A stretch of DNA of 64,000 bases from Halomonas piscis. GTDB taxonomy: Bacteria; Pseudomonadota; Gammaproteobacteria; Pseudomonadales; Halomonadaceae. Of this stretch, positions 17,506 through 33,189 are shown one piece after another. The position numbers and the translations under genes are program-made. The DNA is taken from assembly GCF_031886125.1 (NCBI RefSeq), contig NZ_CP119391.1, forward strand, positions 2,480,001 to 2,544,000, written 5' to 3'. Position 1 is the first letter of the stretch, and each line of letters begins with the position of its first letter. The notes under the pieces were generated by a model. The model was given only the letters and a program-made list of their open reading frames with translations. It was not told where the DNA came from and did no database searches.

Positions 17506-18756
17506 TTAGTCTTCTTCAATATCCGCCTGGTCCAGACCGAACGCCTTGTGCAGCGCCTTGACCGCAAGCTCCATGTGCTTTTCGTCGATCACCACGGAAA
17601 TCTTGATCTCAGAGGTAGACACCATACGGATGTTAACGTTCTCTTCCGCCAGCACGCGGAACATCTTCGACGCCACGCCGGCGTGGGAGCGCATGCCCAC
17701 GCCCACCAGCGACACCTTGACGATGTTGTCGTCGCCGCGCAGCTCGCCACCCCCCAGATCGGGAAGAATGGTTTCCTCGATAAGCTTCTTGGTGGCTCTG
17801 TAGTCGCTCTTGGCCACGGTAAAGGTGAAGTCGGTATAGTCGCCGGCCGGCGCCACGTTCTGGACGATCATGTCGACTTCGATGTTGGCCGCGGCAATGG
17901 GCCCAAGGATGCGCGAGGCAACGCCGGGGATGTCGGGGGTGTTCAGCAGCGTCAGCTTGGCCTCGTTCTTGTTGAACGCGATGCCGGAAATCAGCGGTTC
18001 TTCCATGGAGTCCTCGTCTTTTTCGGATTCTGCCACAATAAGCGTGCCGGGGCCGTCCTCGAAGCTCGACAGCACCCGGAGGGGGACGTTGTACTTGCCG
18101 GCAAACTCGACCGCGCGAATCTGCAGCACCTTGGAGCCCAGGCTGGCAAGTTCGAGCATTTCTTCCACGGTAATGCTTTTCAGCCGGCTGGCCTTGGAGC
18201 ACACCCGCGGGTCTGTGGTGTACACACCGTCGACGTCGGTGTAGATCTGGCACTCGTCGGCGCCCAGCGACGCCGCCAGCGCCACGCCGGTGGTGTCCGA
18301 GCCGCCGCGGCCCAGCGTGGTGATGTTGCCCTCTTCGTCAATGCCCTGAAAACCGGCCACCACCACGACCTTGCCGGCCTCGAGGTCGGCTCTGAGGTCG
18401 TCGGTCTCGATGCGCTGGATACGCGCTCGGGTGTAGGCGTTGTCGGTATGGATACCCACCTGGGCACCGGTGTGCGAGGTGGCCGGCACGCCCAGCTCCT
18501 GCAGCGCCATGGCCAGCAGCGAAATGGTCACCTGCTCGCCGGTGGAGAGCAGCATGTCCATTTCCCGCGGGTCGGGGCTGGCGTTGAGTGACTCGGCCAT
18601 GTCGGTCAGGCGATTGGTTTCGCCGCTCATGGCGGATACCACGACCACGACCTGGTGTCCCCGGTCGCGAAAGCCCTTGACCTTTTCCGCGACGGCTCTG
18701 ATGCGCTCGGGCGAGCCCACCGAGGTGCCGCCAAACTTCTGTACGTATAGTGCCAT
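17506..18756 (-). CDS. lysC: Aspartate kinase
   Basis: Phosphorylates aspartate, the first step to lysine, threonine, methionine and diaminopimelate. The kinase domain begins LYVQKFGGTSVGSPERI and contains GRGGSDTTGVALAASLGA and DVDGVYTTDPR. Two ACT domains at the C-terminus (from about residue 265) provide feedback control by amino acids. At 416 residues it is a monofunctional ACT-type kinase of the Pseudomonas class. I see no terminator before csrA, 150 nt downstream. Confidence 0.94.
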   Translation of the reverse strand: MALYVQKFGGTSVGSPERIRAVAEKVKGFRDRGHQVVVVVSAMSGETNRLTDMAESLNASPDPREMDMLLSTGEQVTISLLAMALQELGVPATSHTGAQVGIHTDNAYTRARIQRIETDDLRADLEAGKVVVVAGFQGIDEEGNITTLGRGGSDTTGVALAASLGADECQIYTDVDGVYTTDPRVCSKASRLKSITVEEMLELASLGSKVLQIRAVEFAGKYNVPLRVLSSFEDGPGTLIVAESEKDEDSMEEPLISGIAFNKNEAKLTLLNTPDIPGVASRILGPIAAANIEVDMIVQNVAPAGDYTDFTFTVAKSDYRATKKLIEETILPDLGGGELRGDDNIVKVSLVGVGMRSHAGVASKMFRVLAEENVNIRMVSTSEIKISVVIDEKHMELAVKALHKAFGLDQADIEED

Positions 18757-18865
18757 AGAGGGTGGTTTTCCTTATGCGTTCGGGAGTGGAAGGTAAAAGC
18801 GGAAAGTCACGATGATCAGTATAGGCGGAAAGTCAAAACGGCAGAGACAAAAATGACGCCGCCGG

Positions 18866-18904
18866 ATAAAAGCAGGGCCGGTAGCGCGTGGCGCTACCGG
18901 CCCT
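18866..18904 (-). terminator. Rho-independent terminator of alaS
   Basis: A perfect 14-bp hairpin (AGGGCCGGTAGCGC, GTG loop, 18874-18904) lies 4 nt past the alaS stop and is followed on the minus strand by CTTTTATCC. Confidence 0.85.
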
Positions 18905-18908
18905 GGTA

Positions 18909-21518
<2,610 letters not shown>

Positions 21519-21722
21519 AGGGTATCCGTAACAAGAAAGCGTGGTGTCCCAGGGCGCTTGAGCCGCTACCCCACGGGGTCGCCAAAGGGGCCATTATAGC
21601 GCACTTGGGCGCCGACTAAAGCCGTCGTTCAACGCAGCCACGCTCCGGGGCAGGCTGTATACGGGTGTCAGGCCGGGCTCGAAGCGGCCAGCAAGGGCGG
21701 CTCGGCGGCAGAAGACGAGCCC

Positions 21723-22187
21723 CTAAAGGCTGGCGAGCGCGTGGCGAATCTGCTCGAACTCAAAGCCTCTCGAGGCCAGAAAGCGCTCCCGGCGGGCGCG
21801 CTCTCTGGGGCTGTCTCCGGGGGTTTGAAAGCGACGCGCCAACACCTCGCGGGCGAGCTCGAACCAGTCAACGTTTTCCTGCGCTTCGACCTCGGCAATG
21901 GCCCGGCGCTGCAGCGCCGGCTCAACGCCGCGCTGAGAAAGCTCGCTTTTGATACGCCGCACGCCCTGGCCGCGCAGCACCCGGCTGCGCACGAAGCTTT
22001 CGGCAAAGCGCGCGTCGGACTGCAGGCCCTGTTCGGCAAGGGCGTCCAGGCAGGCGTCAATCTCTTCGGGCGCCACCGCCTTGCGCGCCAGGCGGTGCTC
22101 CAGCTCGGCGCGGGAGTATTCGCGCCGGGCCAACAGGCCGATGGCGATCTCCCGGGGCGAGCGCTGCTGATCGCTGGCCGGGGGCAT
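21723..22187 (-). CDS. recX: Recombination regulator RecX
   Basis: Small helical-repeat protein that binds RecA filaments and limits their activity. It has three-helix repeats (AIGLLARREYSRAELEHRL; DARFAESFVRSRVLRGQGVRRIKSEL; ARRERFLASRGFEFEQIRHAL). At 154 residues it is a normal length. It begins 3 nt after the recA stop, so it should be read from the same SOS-inducible transcript. Confidence 0.93.
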   Translation of the reverse strand: MPPASDQQRSPREIAIGLLARREYSRAELEHRLARKAVAPEEIDACLDALAEQGLQSDARFAESFVRSRVLRGQGVRRIKSELSQRGVEPALQRRAIAEVEAQENVDWFELAREVLARRFQTPGDSPRERARRERFLASRGFEFEQIRHALASL

Positions 22188-22190
22188 GGC

Positions 22191-23264
22191 TTACAGCAGC
22201 TCGTCGTTTTCCGCTGGCTTTTCTGCCGCTTCCCCGTCGGCCTTTTTCTCGCCTTCCTTTTCCGATTCGGGCTGGGCCAGCAGCTGGGCACGAATCTGCG
22301 ACTCGATCTCTTCCATGATCTCGGGGTTGTCTTCCAGGTACTGGGCGGCGTTGGCCTTGCCCTGGCCGATCTTCTTGCCCTTGTAGCTGTACCAGGCGCC
22401 GGCCTTGTCCACCAGGCTGCACTGCACGCCCAGATCGACCACTTCGCCGGCGTGGTAGATCCCCTTGCCGTAGAGAATCTGGAACTCGGCCTGGCGAAAC
22501 GGCGGCGCAACCTTGTTCTTGACCACCTTCACCCGGGTCTCGTTGCCGGTAACCTCGTCGCCGGACTTCACCGAGCCGGTGCGGCGGATATCCAGCCGCA
22601 CGCTTGAGTAGAACTTCAGCGCATTGCCGCCGGTGGTGGTTTCGGGGCTGCCGAACATCACGCCGATCTTCATGCGGATCTGGTTGATGAACACCACCAT
22701 GCAGTTGGCGTTCTTGATGTTGCCGGTGATCTTGCGCAGCGCCTGGGACATCAGCCGGGCCTGGAGGCCGACGTGGGAATCGCCCATTTCGCCTTCGATT
22801 TCGGCCCGCGGCGTCAGCGCTGCCACCGAGTCGATGATGATCACGTCGACGCCGCCGGAGCGCACCAGCATGTCGGTGATTTCCAGCGCCTGCTCGCCGG
22901 TGTCCGGCTGAGAGACCAGCAGGTCGTCAAGGTTGATGCCGAGCTTTTCGGCGTAGCTGGGGTCAAGGGCATGCTCGGCGTCGACAAAGGCGCACACCTT
23001 GCCCTGCTTTTGCGCCTCGGCGATGACCGACAGCGTCAACGTGGTCTTGCCCGAGGACTCCGGGCCGAAAATTTCCACCACCCGGCCAAAGGGCAGCCCG
23101 CCAATGCCCAGCGCGATATCCAGCCCCAGCGAGCCGGTGGAGACCGAGGGCATGGTCACCCGGGGCGCATCGCCCAGGCGCATGACGGTGCCCTTGCCGA
23201 ACTGACGGTCAATCTGACCAAGCGCGGCTTCCAGCGCTTTGCTGCGGTTTTCATCCTGAGCCAT
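22191..23264 (-). CDS. recA: Recombinase RecA
   Basis: ATP-dependent strand-exchange protein and LexA co-protease. It shows Walker [11 protein letters not shown], the MAW region, Walker [13 protein letters not shown], loop L2 ([22 protein letters not shown]) and an acidic C-terminal tail. The start at 23264 ([11 protein letters not shown]) gives the standard N-terminus; the frame extends only five codons further. It is 357 residues long. A LexA box lies 24 nt upstream. Confidence 0.97.
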   Translation of the reverse strand: MAQDENRSKALEAALGQIDRQFGKGTVMRLGDAPRVTMPSVSTGSLGLDIALGIGGLPFGRVVEIFGPESSGKTTLTLSVIAEAQKQGKVCAFVDAEHALDPSYAEKLGINLDDLLVSQPDTGEQALEITDMLVRSGGVDVIIIDSVAALTPRAEIEGEMGDSHVGLQARLMSQALRKITGNIKNANCMVVFINQIRMKIGVMFGSPETTTGGNALKFYSSVRLDIRRTGSVKSGDEVTGNETRVKVVKNKVAPPFRQAEFQILYGKGIYHAGEVVDLGVQCSLVDKAGAWYSYKGKKIGQGKANAAQYLEDNPEIMEEIESQIRAQLLAQPESEKEGEKKADGEAAEKPAENDELL

Positions 23265-23287
23265 TCGATGCTTCCTCATTAAGAAGG

Positions 23288-23303
23288 CTGTATAATTAGC
23301 CAG
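23288..23303 (-). promoter_or_regulatory. LexA (SOS) box of recA
   Basis: CTG-N10-CAG palindrome (CTGTATAATTAGCCAG; 12 of 16 consensus positions) lying 24-39 nt upstream of the recA start, where LexA boxes of recA normally sit. It probably overlaps the -10 region. Confidence 0.82.
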
Positions 23304-23310
23304 TAGTATG

Positions 23311-23346
23311 CCAAAAAAACGCCGGCAAACAAATGCCGCTGCGGCG
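23311..23346 (-). terminator. Probable terminator of pncC
   Basis: Directly after the pncC stop, minus strand: a GC-rich hairpin (CGCCG/CGGCG core with internal bulge) followed by seven T residues. It separates pncC from the recA promoter. Confidence 0.55.
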
Positions 23347-23871
23347 TTACGCCGACCCGTCCAGGGTATCCAGGGTTTCCACCAGCCGCGCCATGGCCTG
23401 GCGCACCGCCTGTTCGCGCACGGCCTGGCGGTCGCCGGGAAAGTGCAGACACTCCGCGCGCATCTCCTGTTCGCTGCCCCAGGCCAGCCACACCGTGCCT
23501 ACCGGCTTGTCGTCGCTGCCGCCGCCGGGGCCGGCCACGCCGCTCACGGCCACGCCGATGTCCGCGCCGCTTTGCCGGCAAGCGCCTTTCACCATGGCCC
23601 TGACCACGGCTTCGCTGACCGCGCCGTGGGCGTTCAGCGTGGCGTCCTCTACCCCCAGCATGCGGGTTTTTGCGGCGTTGGCATAGGTCACGTAGCCGCT
23701 GGCAAAATAGGCCGAGCTCCCCGCCACCGCGGTAATCGCCTCGGCGATGCCGCCGCCGGTGCACGACTCCGCGGTGGTCACCTCAACGCCGTGCTCGCCG
23801 CAAAGCTTGCCCAGCCGCTGGGCCAGCAGCGACAAATCCAGGTTCTTCAGACTTTCGACGCTCGGTTCCAT
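23347..23871 (-). CDS. pncC: Nicotinamide-nucleotide amidase PncC (CinA C-terminal domain)
   Basis: Deamidates nicotinamide mononucleotide to nicotinate mononucleotide in NAD recycling; older annotations call it a CinA competence protein. It has the diagnostic [26 protein letters not shown]-terminal motif and [21 protein letters not shown]. The start at 23871 (MEPSVESL) is preferred for its AAGGAG site with 6-nt spacing. At 174 residues it is the stand-alone form. It lies upstream of recA on the same strand, a common arrangement, and diverges from mutS. Confidence 0.93.
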   Translation of the reverse strand: MEPSVESLKNLDLSLLAQRLGKLCGEHGVEVTTAESCTGGGIAEAITAVAGSSAYFASGYVTYANAAKTRMLGVEDATLNAHGAVSEAVVRAMVKGACRQSGADIGVAVSGVAGPGGGSDDKPVGTVWLAWGSEQEMRAECLHFPGDRQAVREQAVRQAMARLVETLDTLDGSA

Positions 23872-24022
23872 GCCACGCTCCTTCATGTCCAGGGTCGGTT
23901 AAGCGTAGAATACCCGCCTACGTTGACTCAACGAAACGCCTTGTCACGCATCACGCCCGTCCGCCCGCATACGCCCGCCCGGCTTTCGGGTGCCCCACGG
24001 CGCCGTTAACGTCAGGATAGCC

Positions 24023-26587
24023 ATGGCCACCAATACCCCGGCGCATACGCCGATGATCGCGCAGTACCTGAAAATCAAACGCGACCACCCCGACGTTTTG
24101 CTGTTCTACCGCATGGGGGATTTTTACGAGCTGTTTTTTGACGATGCCAAGCGCGCCGCCGCGCTTTTGGACATCACCCTGACCCAGCGCGGCAAGTCCG
24201 GCGGGCAGACCACCCCCATGGCCGGCATCCCCTACCACAGCGCCGAAGGCTATCTCGCCCGGCTGGTGGCCGCCGGCGAGTCCGTGGCCATCTGCGAGCA
24301 GATCGGCGACCCGCATGCCAGCAAAGGCCCCATGGAGCGCCGGGTGGTGCGCATCGTCACCCCCGGCACCCTCCACGACGAAGCGCTTTTGGACGCCCGG
24401 CAGGACAACCTGCTCGCCGCCATTGCCCCCTACAAGGACGCCTGGGGTCTTGCCTGGCTGGAGCTCTCCAGCGGGCGTTTTTCCGTGCTGGAGGTTGCAA
24501 GCGAAGCGGAAATGCTCGCCGAGCTCACGCGGCTGTCGCCGGCGGAGCTGATTCTGCCGGAAACGCTCGAGCTGCCCGACGAGCTCGCTCGCCACCGCGG
24601 CCTGCGCCGCCAGGGCGAATGGCTGTTTGATCGGGAAAGCGCCACCCGCACCCTGTGCCGCCAGTTTGGCGTCCAGGACCTGCGCGGCTTTGGCTGCGCC
24701 CACCTTCACGCCGCGCTCATCAGCGCCGGCGTGCTTATCGACTACGCCCGGGATACCCAGCGCACCGACCTGCCCCACGTCAACGCCCTGGGCGTGGAAA
24801 ACCGCGACGACGCCGTGGTCATCGACGCCGCCAGCCGGCGCAACCTGGAAATCGATCAAAACCTCGGCGGCGGGGCCGACAACACCCTGGCAAGCGTTAT
24901 CGATACCTGCACCACGGCCATGGGCTCAAGGCTGCTCAAGCGCTGGCTCAACCGCCCCCTGCGCCAGCGCGAGGTCGTCGCCGGGCGCCAGGCCGGCGTG
25001 GCGCTGCTCGGCCTCGACGCCGCCTGGATGTCGCTGCGCGACACGCTGTCCGCGGTAGGCGACGTGGAGCGCATTCTCGCCCGGGTGGCGCTTTATAGCG
25101 CCCGTCCGCGAGACCTCGCCCGGCTGCGCGACGCGCTCGCCACTCTGCCCGAACTTGAGCGCGAGCTGGCCGCCGTGGAGCACGGCAGCGCCCTGGACGC
25201 CCTGCGCCCCCACGTTCGCCCCTACCCCGAGATCGCCGACACCCTGGAGCGGGCGATCATCGACAATCCCCCGGTGGTGCTGCGCGACGGCGGCGTGATC
25301 CGCGAAGGTTTTGATGACGAACTCGACGAGCAGCGCAGCATGGCCGAAAACGCCGGCGACTACCTGGTACGGCTGGAAACCCGGGAGCGCGAGCGCACCG
25401 GCCTTGCCAATCTCAAGGTCGGCTACAACCGCGTCCACGGCTACTACATCGAGCTACCCCGCGCCCAGGCCCGGGACGCGCCGGCGGACTATATCCGCCG
25501 CCAGACGCTGAAAAACGCCGAGCGCTTCATCATTCCCGAGCTCAAGGAGTTCGAGGACAAGGCGCTGTCGGCCAAGTCCCGGGCGCTGGCTCGGGAACGA
25601 CACCTCTACGAGCAGCTGCTGGAAACCCTCAACGCCGAGCTTGACGCTCTCCAGACCTCGTCCCGGGCGCTGGCCGAACTCGACGTGCTTTGCACCTTTG
25701 CCGAGCGCGCCGAGGCCCTTGACTGGGTGCGCCCCACGCTCGCCGAACGCACCGGCCTGACCATCCACGGCGGGCGCCACCCGGTGGTCGAGCACGTCAG
25801 CGACGAGCCTTTCGTGCCCAACGACGTGGCCCTGGACACCGCCCGGCACATGCTGGTGATCACCGGCCCCAACATGGGCGGCAAGTCGACTTACATGCGC
25901 CAGACGGCGCTGATCGCCCTGCTCGCCCACTGCGGCAGCTTCGTCCCCGCCGACGCCGCCGACATCGGCCCGCTGGACCGCATCTTCACCCGCATCGGCT
26001 CCTCGGACGACCTCGCCGGCGGACGCTCGACCTTCATGGTGGAAATGACCGAGACGGCCAATATTCTGCACAACGCTACCGGGCAAAGCCTGGTGCTGAT
26101 GGACGAGATCGGCCGCGGAACCAGCACCTTCGACGGCCTGTCGCTTGCCTGGGCCAGCGCCGAGCACCTGGCGGATATCCGCGCGCTTACGCTGTTTGCC
26201 ACCCACTACTTCGAGATGACCGCGCTGCCCGACCACCGCGACGGCGTGGCCAACGTCCACCTGACCGCCGCCGAACACGGCGAGCAGATCGTGTTCATGC
26301 ACCGTATCGAAGACGGCCCGGCAAGCCAGAGCTACGGGCTTCAGGTCGCGCAGCTGGCCGGCGTGCCGGAAGCGGTGATTCGCCGGGCTCGGGAAAAGCT
26401 CGGCACCCTCGAGACGTCCGACGATCAAGCGCCCCCCGCCGCTGCCGGAGAGCCAACTCCCCGGCAAAGCGACCTTTTTGCCACGGCCCCTCATCCCCTC
26501 GTCGAGACGCTGGAAACCCTGGAGGTGGATGACATTTCGCCGCGCCGGGCGCTTGAGCTGTTATATGAATGGCAGGGCCGTCTGTAA
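24023..26587 (+). CDS. mutS: DNA mismatch repair protein MutS
   Basis: Recognises mismatches and recruits MutL. The mismatch-reading Phe-x-Glu is in [17 protein letters not shown] near the N-terminus. Connector, lever and clamp domains follow, then the ATPase with [22 protein letters not shown] and [18 protein letters not shown]. The C-terminal tail includes the helix-turn-helix dimerisation part ([15 protein letters not shown]). The start at 24023 ([12 protein letters not shown]) follows an AGGA site; the frame extends 11 codons upstream without one. It is 854 residues long. Confidence 0.96.
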   Translation: MATNTPAHTPMIAQYLKIKRDHPDVLLFYRMGDFYELFFDDAKRAAALLDITLTQRGKSGGQTTPMAGIPYHSAEGYLARLVAAGESVAICEQIGDPHASKGPMERRVVRIVTPGTLHDEALLDARQDNLLAAIAPYKDAWGLAWLELSSGRFSVLEVASEAEMLAELTRLSPAELILPETLELPDELARHRGLRRQGEWLFDRESATRTLCRQFGVQDLRGFGCAHLHAALISAGVLIDYARDTQRTDLPHVNALGVENRDDAVVIDAASRRNLEIDQNLGGGADNTLASVIDTCTTAMGSRLLKRWLNRPLRQREVVAGRQAGVALLGLDAAWMSLRDTLSAVGDVERILARVALYSARPRDLARLRDALATLPELERELAAVEHGSALDALRPHVRPYPEIADTLERAIIDNPPVVLRDGGVIREGFDDELDEQRSMAENAGDYLVRLETRERERTGLANLKVGYNRVHGYYIELPRAQARDAPADYIRRQTLKNAERFIIPELKEFEDKALSAKSRALARERHLYEQLLETLNAELDALQTSSRALAELDVLCTFAERAEALDWVRPTLAERTGLTIHGGRHPVVEHVSDEPFVPNDVALDTARHMLVITGPNMGGKSTYMRQTALIALLAHCGSFVPADAADIGPLDRIFTRIGSSDDLAGGRSTFMVEMTETANILHNATGQSLVLMDEIGRGTSTFDGLSLAWASAEHLADIRALTLFATHYFEMTALPDHRDGVANVHLTAAEHGEQIVFMHRIEDGPASQSYGLQVAQLAGVPEAVIRRAREKLGTLETSDDQAPPAAAGEPTPRQSDLFATAPHPLVETLETLEVDDISPRRALELLYEWQGRL

Positions 26588-26737
26588 TATACTTTCGGGT
26601 TACATAGCGTGCGAGCGGCACGGCCCTACCACTCAAACGGCCGCCCCCCGGCCTTAGCCATGTTTCGACGCGTTTGTGTTTGACAACGCGACTGATGACC
26701 AGCGGCCAGACGTTCGGCCGCGCAAGAGGATACCGCG

Positions 26738-27061
26738 ATGACGTTTGTCGTGACAGAAAACTGCATTCAGTGCAAACACACCGACTGCGTGGAAGTCTGC
26801 CCCGTGGACTGCTTCTACGAAGGCCCCAATTTCCTGGTGATTCATCCCGACGAGTGTATCGACTGCGCCCTGTGCGAGCCCGAATGCCCGGTCGATGCCA
26901 TTTACTCGGAGGACGAACTGCCCAAGGGGCAGGAAGAGTTTATCGAGATAAACGCCGAGCTGGCGGAAGAGTGGCCCAACATCGCCGAGAAGAAGGATCC
27001 GCTGCCTGACGCCGAAGAGTGGGACGGCAAACCCGGCAAGATCGATATGCTCGAGCGCTAG
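26738..27061 (+). CDS. fdxA: 7Fe ferredoxin FdxA
   Basis: Small electron carrier with one 3Fe-4S and one 4Fe-4S cluster. Ligand motifs are [17 protein letters not shown] near residues 9-25 and [13 protein letters not shown] near 40-52. The C-terminal extension ([17 protein letters not shown]) is typical of the 107-residue Pseudomonas/Azotobacter FdI-like type. It follows mutS by 150 nt, a conserved neighbour relation in pseudomonads and Halomonas. Confidence 0.96.
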   Translation: MTFVVTENCIQCKHTDCVEVCPVDCFYEGPNFLVIHPDECIDCALCEPECPVDAIYSEDELPKGQEEFIEINAELAEEWPNIAEKKDPLPDAEEWDGKPGKIDMLER

Positions 27062-27137
27062 CGACCGCCCCTGCCGCTTTCTGCCCGCGCCGAGCGCCAC
27101 TGCTCCCCGCTCGCGCCGATACGTGAAGGAGACCTTT

Positions 27138-27419
27138 GTGCATATCGGTATTCTGACCCTGACCTTTTTCATGCCCGGCTGCGGCTCTCTGAAGGAAAAG
27201 CGCCAGCGCATGGGCGGGCTGCATCAGCGCTTCGGGCGCAATCCAGCGGTGGCGGTCTGCGAAAGCGGCGAGCGCGACCGGCTCGACACCAGCGAGTGGT
27301 CCTTTGTGGTGGCCGCCAAGTCGCAGCGCGAAGCCGAGTCGCTGTGCAGCGAGATCGAGGACAAGCTGCAGCGCACCGTCGACGGCCGCGTATCGGACGT
27401 CAGCCGCGAATTTCTCTAG
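27138..27419 (+). CDS. DUF503 family protein
   Basis: A 93-residue protein of the DUF503 family (ferredoxin-like fold; function unknown). The N-terminal strand HIGILTLTFFMPGCGSLKEKR and the central RFGRNPAVAVCESGERDRLDTSEWSFVVAAKS match the family pattern. The start is taken as GTG at 27138, 6 nt after AAGGAG; the open frame begins at another GTG in that ribosome site region. The family is often linked with ribosome-binding factor genes elsewhere, but here it follows fdxA. Confidence 0.75.
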   Translation: MHIGILTLTFFMPGCGSLKEKRQRMGGLHQRFGRNPAVAVCESGERDRLDTSEWSFVVAAKSQREAESLCSEIEDKLQRTVDGRVSDVSREFL

Positions 27420-27663
27420 GCTTTTTTTGGTTTATCGCACCTTACCGGGAAAGCGGCACAAACCTTCGATACTTGTCCTTCGATACTTGGGGCGGGAGCG
27501 CCATTCATGGCGCAAAAGCAGGCCTTCAGGCCTGCCAAAGATTGGTGGCTTTATCGTCGCGGACTGAGGTCCGCTCTCACCGTGTCAGATACCTCAGCGT
27601 TTTCGCGGGCTGGAGTCTGCTCCGACATGGCAGCGCTTTCCCGCCAAACGGCGAAGAACCCGA
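27420..27663. repeat. Cluster of short palindromes between DUF503 gene and eno
   Basis: About 240 nt between convergent genes containing several imperfect palindromes in a row: GCAGGCCTTCAGGCCTGC (27523-27540 region), GCGGACTGAGGTCCGC, GGAGTCTGCTCC and GGCGGGAGCGCCATTCATGGCGC. The first resembles the GCAGGCC/GGCCTGCC palindromes in the repeats at 33150-33175 and 63805-64000. I read it as degenerate dispersed repeat DNA that may also act as a bidirectional terminator. Confidence 0.55.
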
Positions 27664-31541
<3,878 letters not shown>

Positions 31542-31786
31542 TCAGAAGGCACGGCAGAAAGCCACGCCGGGATGGGACGACAGAGTAGCAGAATCGCCGA
31601 TAAGGCTCAATTTGCGACGCTGACAAAACGCCCGCGGCCATTAGGGCACAGAGCGTTGCCCAGATCTTGGGAAGCGCAGTTCTTGGTGGGAAATGGGATG
31701 GACCCGTCCTTCTGTGCCAAGCTGGATATAACATCTAGCCAGCAGTGCACAGAACACTGACGGCATCGGTGAAGGAGGATCCATCC

Positions 31787-32821
31787 ATGAAACAGATTAG
31801 CATTATAGGCATTGACCTGGCGAAACACGTTTTTCAACTGCATGCCGTGGATGCGCACGGTCACAAAGTATTCAGCAAGCAAGTCCGGCGAGAGAAGTTA
31901 CGCTTGACGCTGGCCCAAATTCCGCCTTGCCACGTCGCCATGGAAGCGTGCGGCTCCGCTCATTACTGGGCGAGAGACATTGGCACGCTGGGCCATGAGG
32001 CCGAGCTACTGCCACCGCAGGCGGTCAAGCCCTTCGTGCTGGGCCACAAGAACGATGCGCGCGATGCCGCGGCTATCGCCGAGGCTGCGGCGCGCCCGGC
32101 CACGCCTCGAGTGACGATCAAGACGGAAGCACAACAGTCCCTGCAAGCAGTGCACCGAGTACGCAGTCGGTTAGTGCGCGAACGCACCGCCGTCGGCAAC
32201 GAGCTGCGCGGCCTGCTGGGCGAGTTTGGTCTAATCGTGTCGCAGGGGCACGCGGTGATACGCCAGGGCGTTATTCGTGAGCGGCTGGACGAGCAACGGG
32301 CGCGGCTGGGGGAAGAACTCTACACCCTGCTGAACGACCTGCTCGATCAATGGCTCGAGAACGATGCCCGGATCGCGCGCTATGACAAGCGTCTGCAGCG
32401 TCTGGCCAGGGCATCAGATGACATGCAGCGGCTGATGAGTCTGCCCGGCATCGGCCCGATCAATGCGACGCTGTTGTTCAGCCATCTGGGCGATCCGGCG
32501 CGATTCCCCAACGGACGTCAGTTCAGCGCCTCGTTGGGGCTAGTGCCACGCCAGCATTCCAGCGGGGGTCGCAACCAGTTGATGGGGATCACCAAACGCG
32601 GCAATGGCGAGGTTCGAAAGCAGTTGGTGCACGGTGCCCGCGCGGCATTACGCCAGTTCCAACGTCAGGAACATCCCGACCGGCTGTCCCGTTGGGCCTG
32701 CTCGTTAGCGGCGCGTCTTGGGCAACGCAAGGCCATTGTGGCCCTGGCGAACAAGATGGCGCGGATTTGCTGGTCGCTATTGGCCCATGAACGGCGCTAT
32801 CAGCCGCAGGAGGCCGCTTGA
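31787..32821 (+). CDS. IS110-family transposase (IS1111 group), copy 1
   Basis: A 344-residue recombinase with an N-terminal RuvC-like DEDD domain (GIDLAKHVFQ; MEACGSAHYW; GHKNDARDA) and a C-terminal Transposase_20 domain (SLPGIGPINATLLFSHLGD), where the candidate catalytic serine is in RQHSSGGRN. The start at 31787 has a good AGGAGGATCC site. The first about 78 residues differ from copy 2 at about 15 positions, while the remaining 266 differ at only about nine. Confidence 0.92.
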   Translation: MKQISIIGIDLAKHVFQLHAVDAHGHKVFSKQVRREKLRLTLAQIPPCHVAMEACGSAHYWARDIGTLGHEAELLPPQAVKPFVLGHKNDARDAAAIAEAAARPATPRVTIKTEAQQSLQAVHRVRSRLVRERTAVGNELRGLLGEFGLIVSQGHAVIRQGVIRERLDEQRARLGEELYTLLNDLLDQWLENDARIARYDKRLQRLARASDDMQRLMSLPGIGPINATLLFSHLGDPARFPNGRQFSASLGLVPRQHSSGGRNQLMGITKRGNGEVRKQLVHGARAALRQFQRQEHPDRLSRWACSLAARLGQRKAIVALANKMARICWSLLAHERRYQPQEAA

Positions 32822-33090
32822 TGATACCGAACAAACAGGGAATATAGCTTAGCATGCGATAAGTTACCCAACCCCGAGGTTGCGCAGGCAAGATGCTTCG
32901 ATGGCATAACGGGTCAGACCGGCTTTCTGTCACTCTGTAAAGTGCGCAGGCCCATCACGAGGCCGAGTGGGAGATCAGAGCAGAGAGCGCGTATTCCATC
33001 AGGGCCAGGCACGGCAAGTGCCATCAATAGGCCGGATATAAGCGTGCAGTCCTCACTCTTATGCGTTGTTGCTTCTGGCTTGCACAACAG
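32822..33090 (+). ncRNA. Predicted guide RNA (bridge/seekRNA) region of IS1111 copy 1
   Basis: The 3' non-coding part of the element is nearly identical to that of copy 2, as expected for a functional RNA. It contains GTGGGAG (32967-32973), identical to the core of the insertion site, and the hairpin GGCAC/GTGCC (33008-33022), whose loop differs between copies (GGCAA against CGCAG) while the stem is kept. Function is inferred from published IS110/IS1111 guide RNAs. Confidence 0.5.
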
Positions 33091-33104
33091 GACGGGTCCA
33101 TATA

Positions 33105-33189
33105 AGCGCAATTTATTGCGCGAAGAGTGTGCCACCGCGCCTGATTAAGCCACGGCAGGCCTTGGCGGCCTGCATTCGCGCAATAAATT
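33105..33189. repeat. Repeat remnant between IS1111 copy 1 and the ISL3 element
   Basis: An 85-nt stretch starting AGCGCAATTTATTGCGCG and ending GCGCAATAAATT, with a GGCAGGCCTTGGCGGCCTGC palindrome between. Removing the ISL3 insertion shows two inverted copies of the GCGCAATAAATTGCGC motif facing each other, each abutting the right end of one IS1111-type copy. Confidence 0.7.

Larger units (their letters stand above)
31691..33104 (+). mobile_element. IS110-family (IS1111-group) element, copy 1
   Basis: A 1414-nt element. Subterminal inverted repeats ATGGACCCGTCCT start at 31698 and end at 33101, leaving 7 nt outside the left repeat and 3 nt outside the right one, the spacing I know for the IS1111 group. 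It contains one transposase gene and about 280 nt of 3' non-coding DNA. Joining the flanks restores TTGGTGGG/AGCGCAATTTATT, a variant of the 55-nt repeat unit at 35968 and 37587. No target duplication is seen, as expected for this family. Confidence 0.85.

Noticed and set aside
26680..26685. TTGACA as a -35 element for fdxA
   Set aside because: No acceptable -10 hexamer at 16-18 nt spacing.
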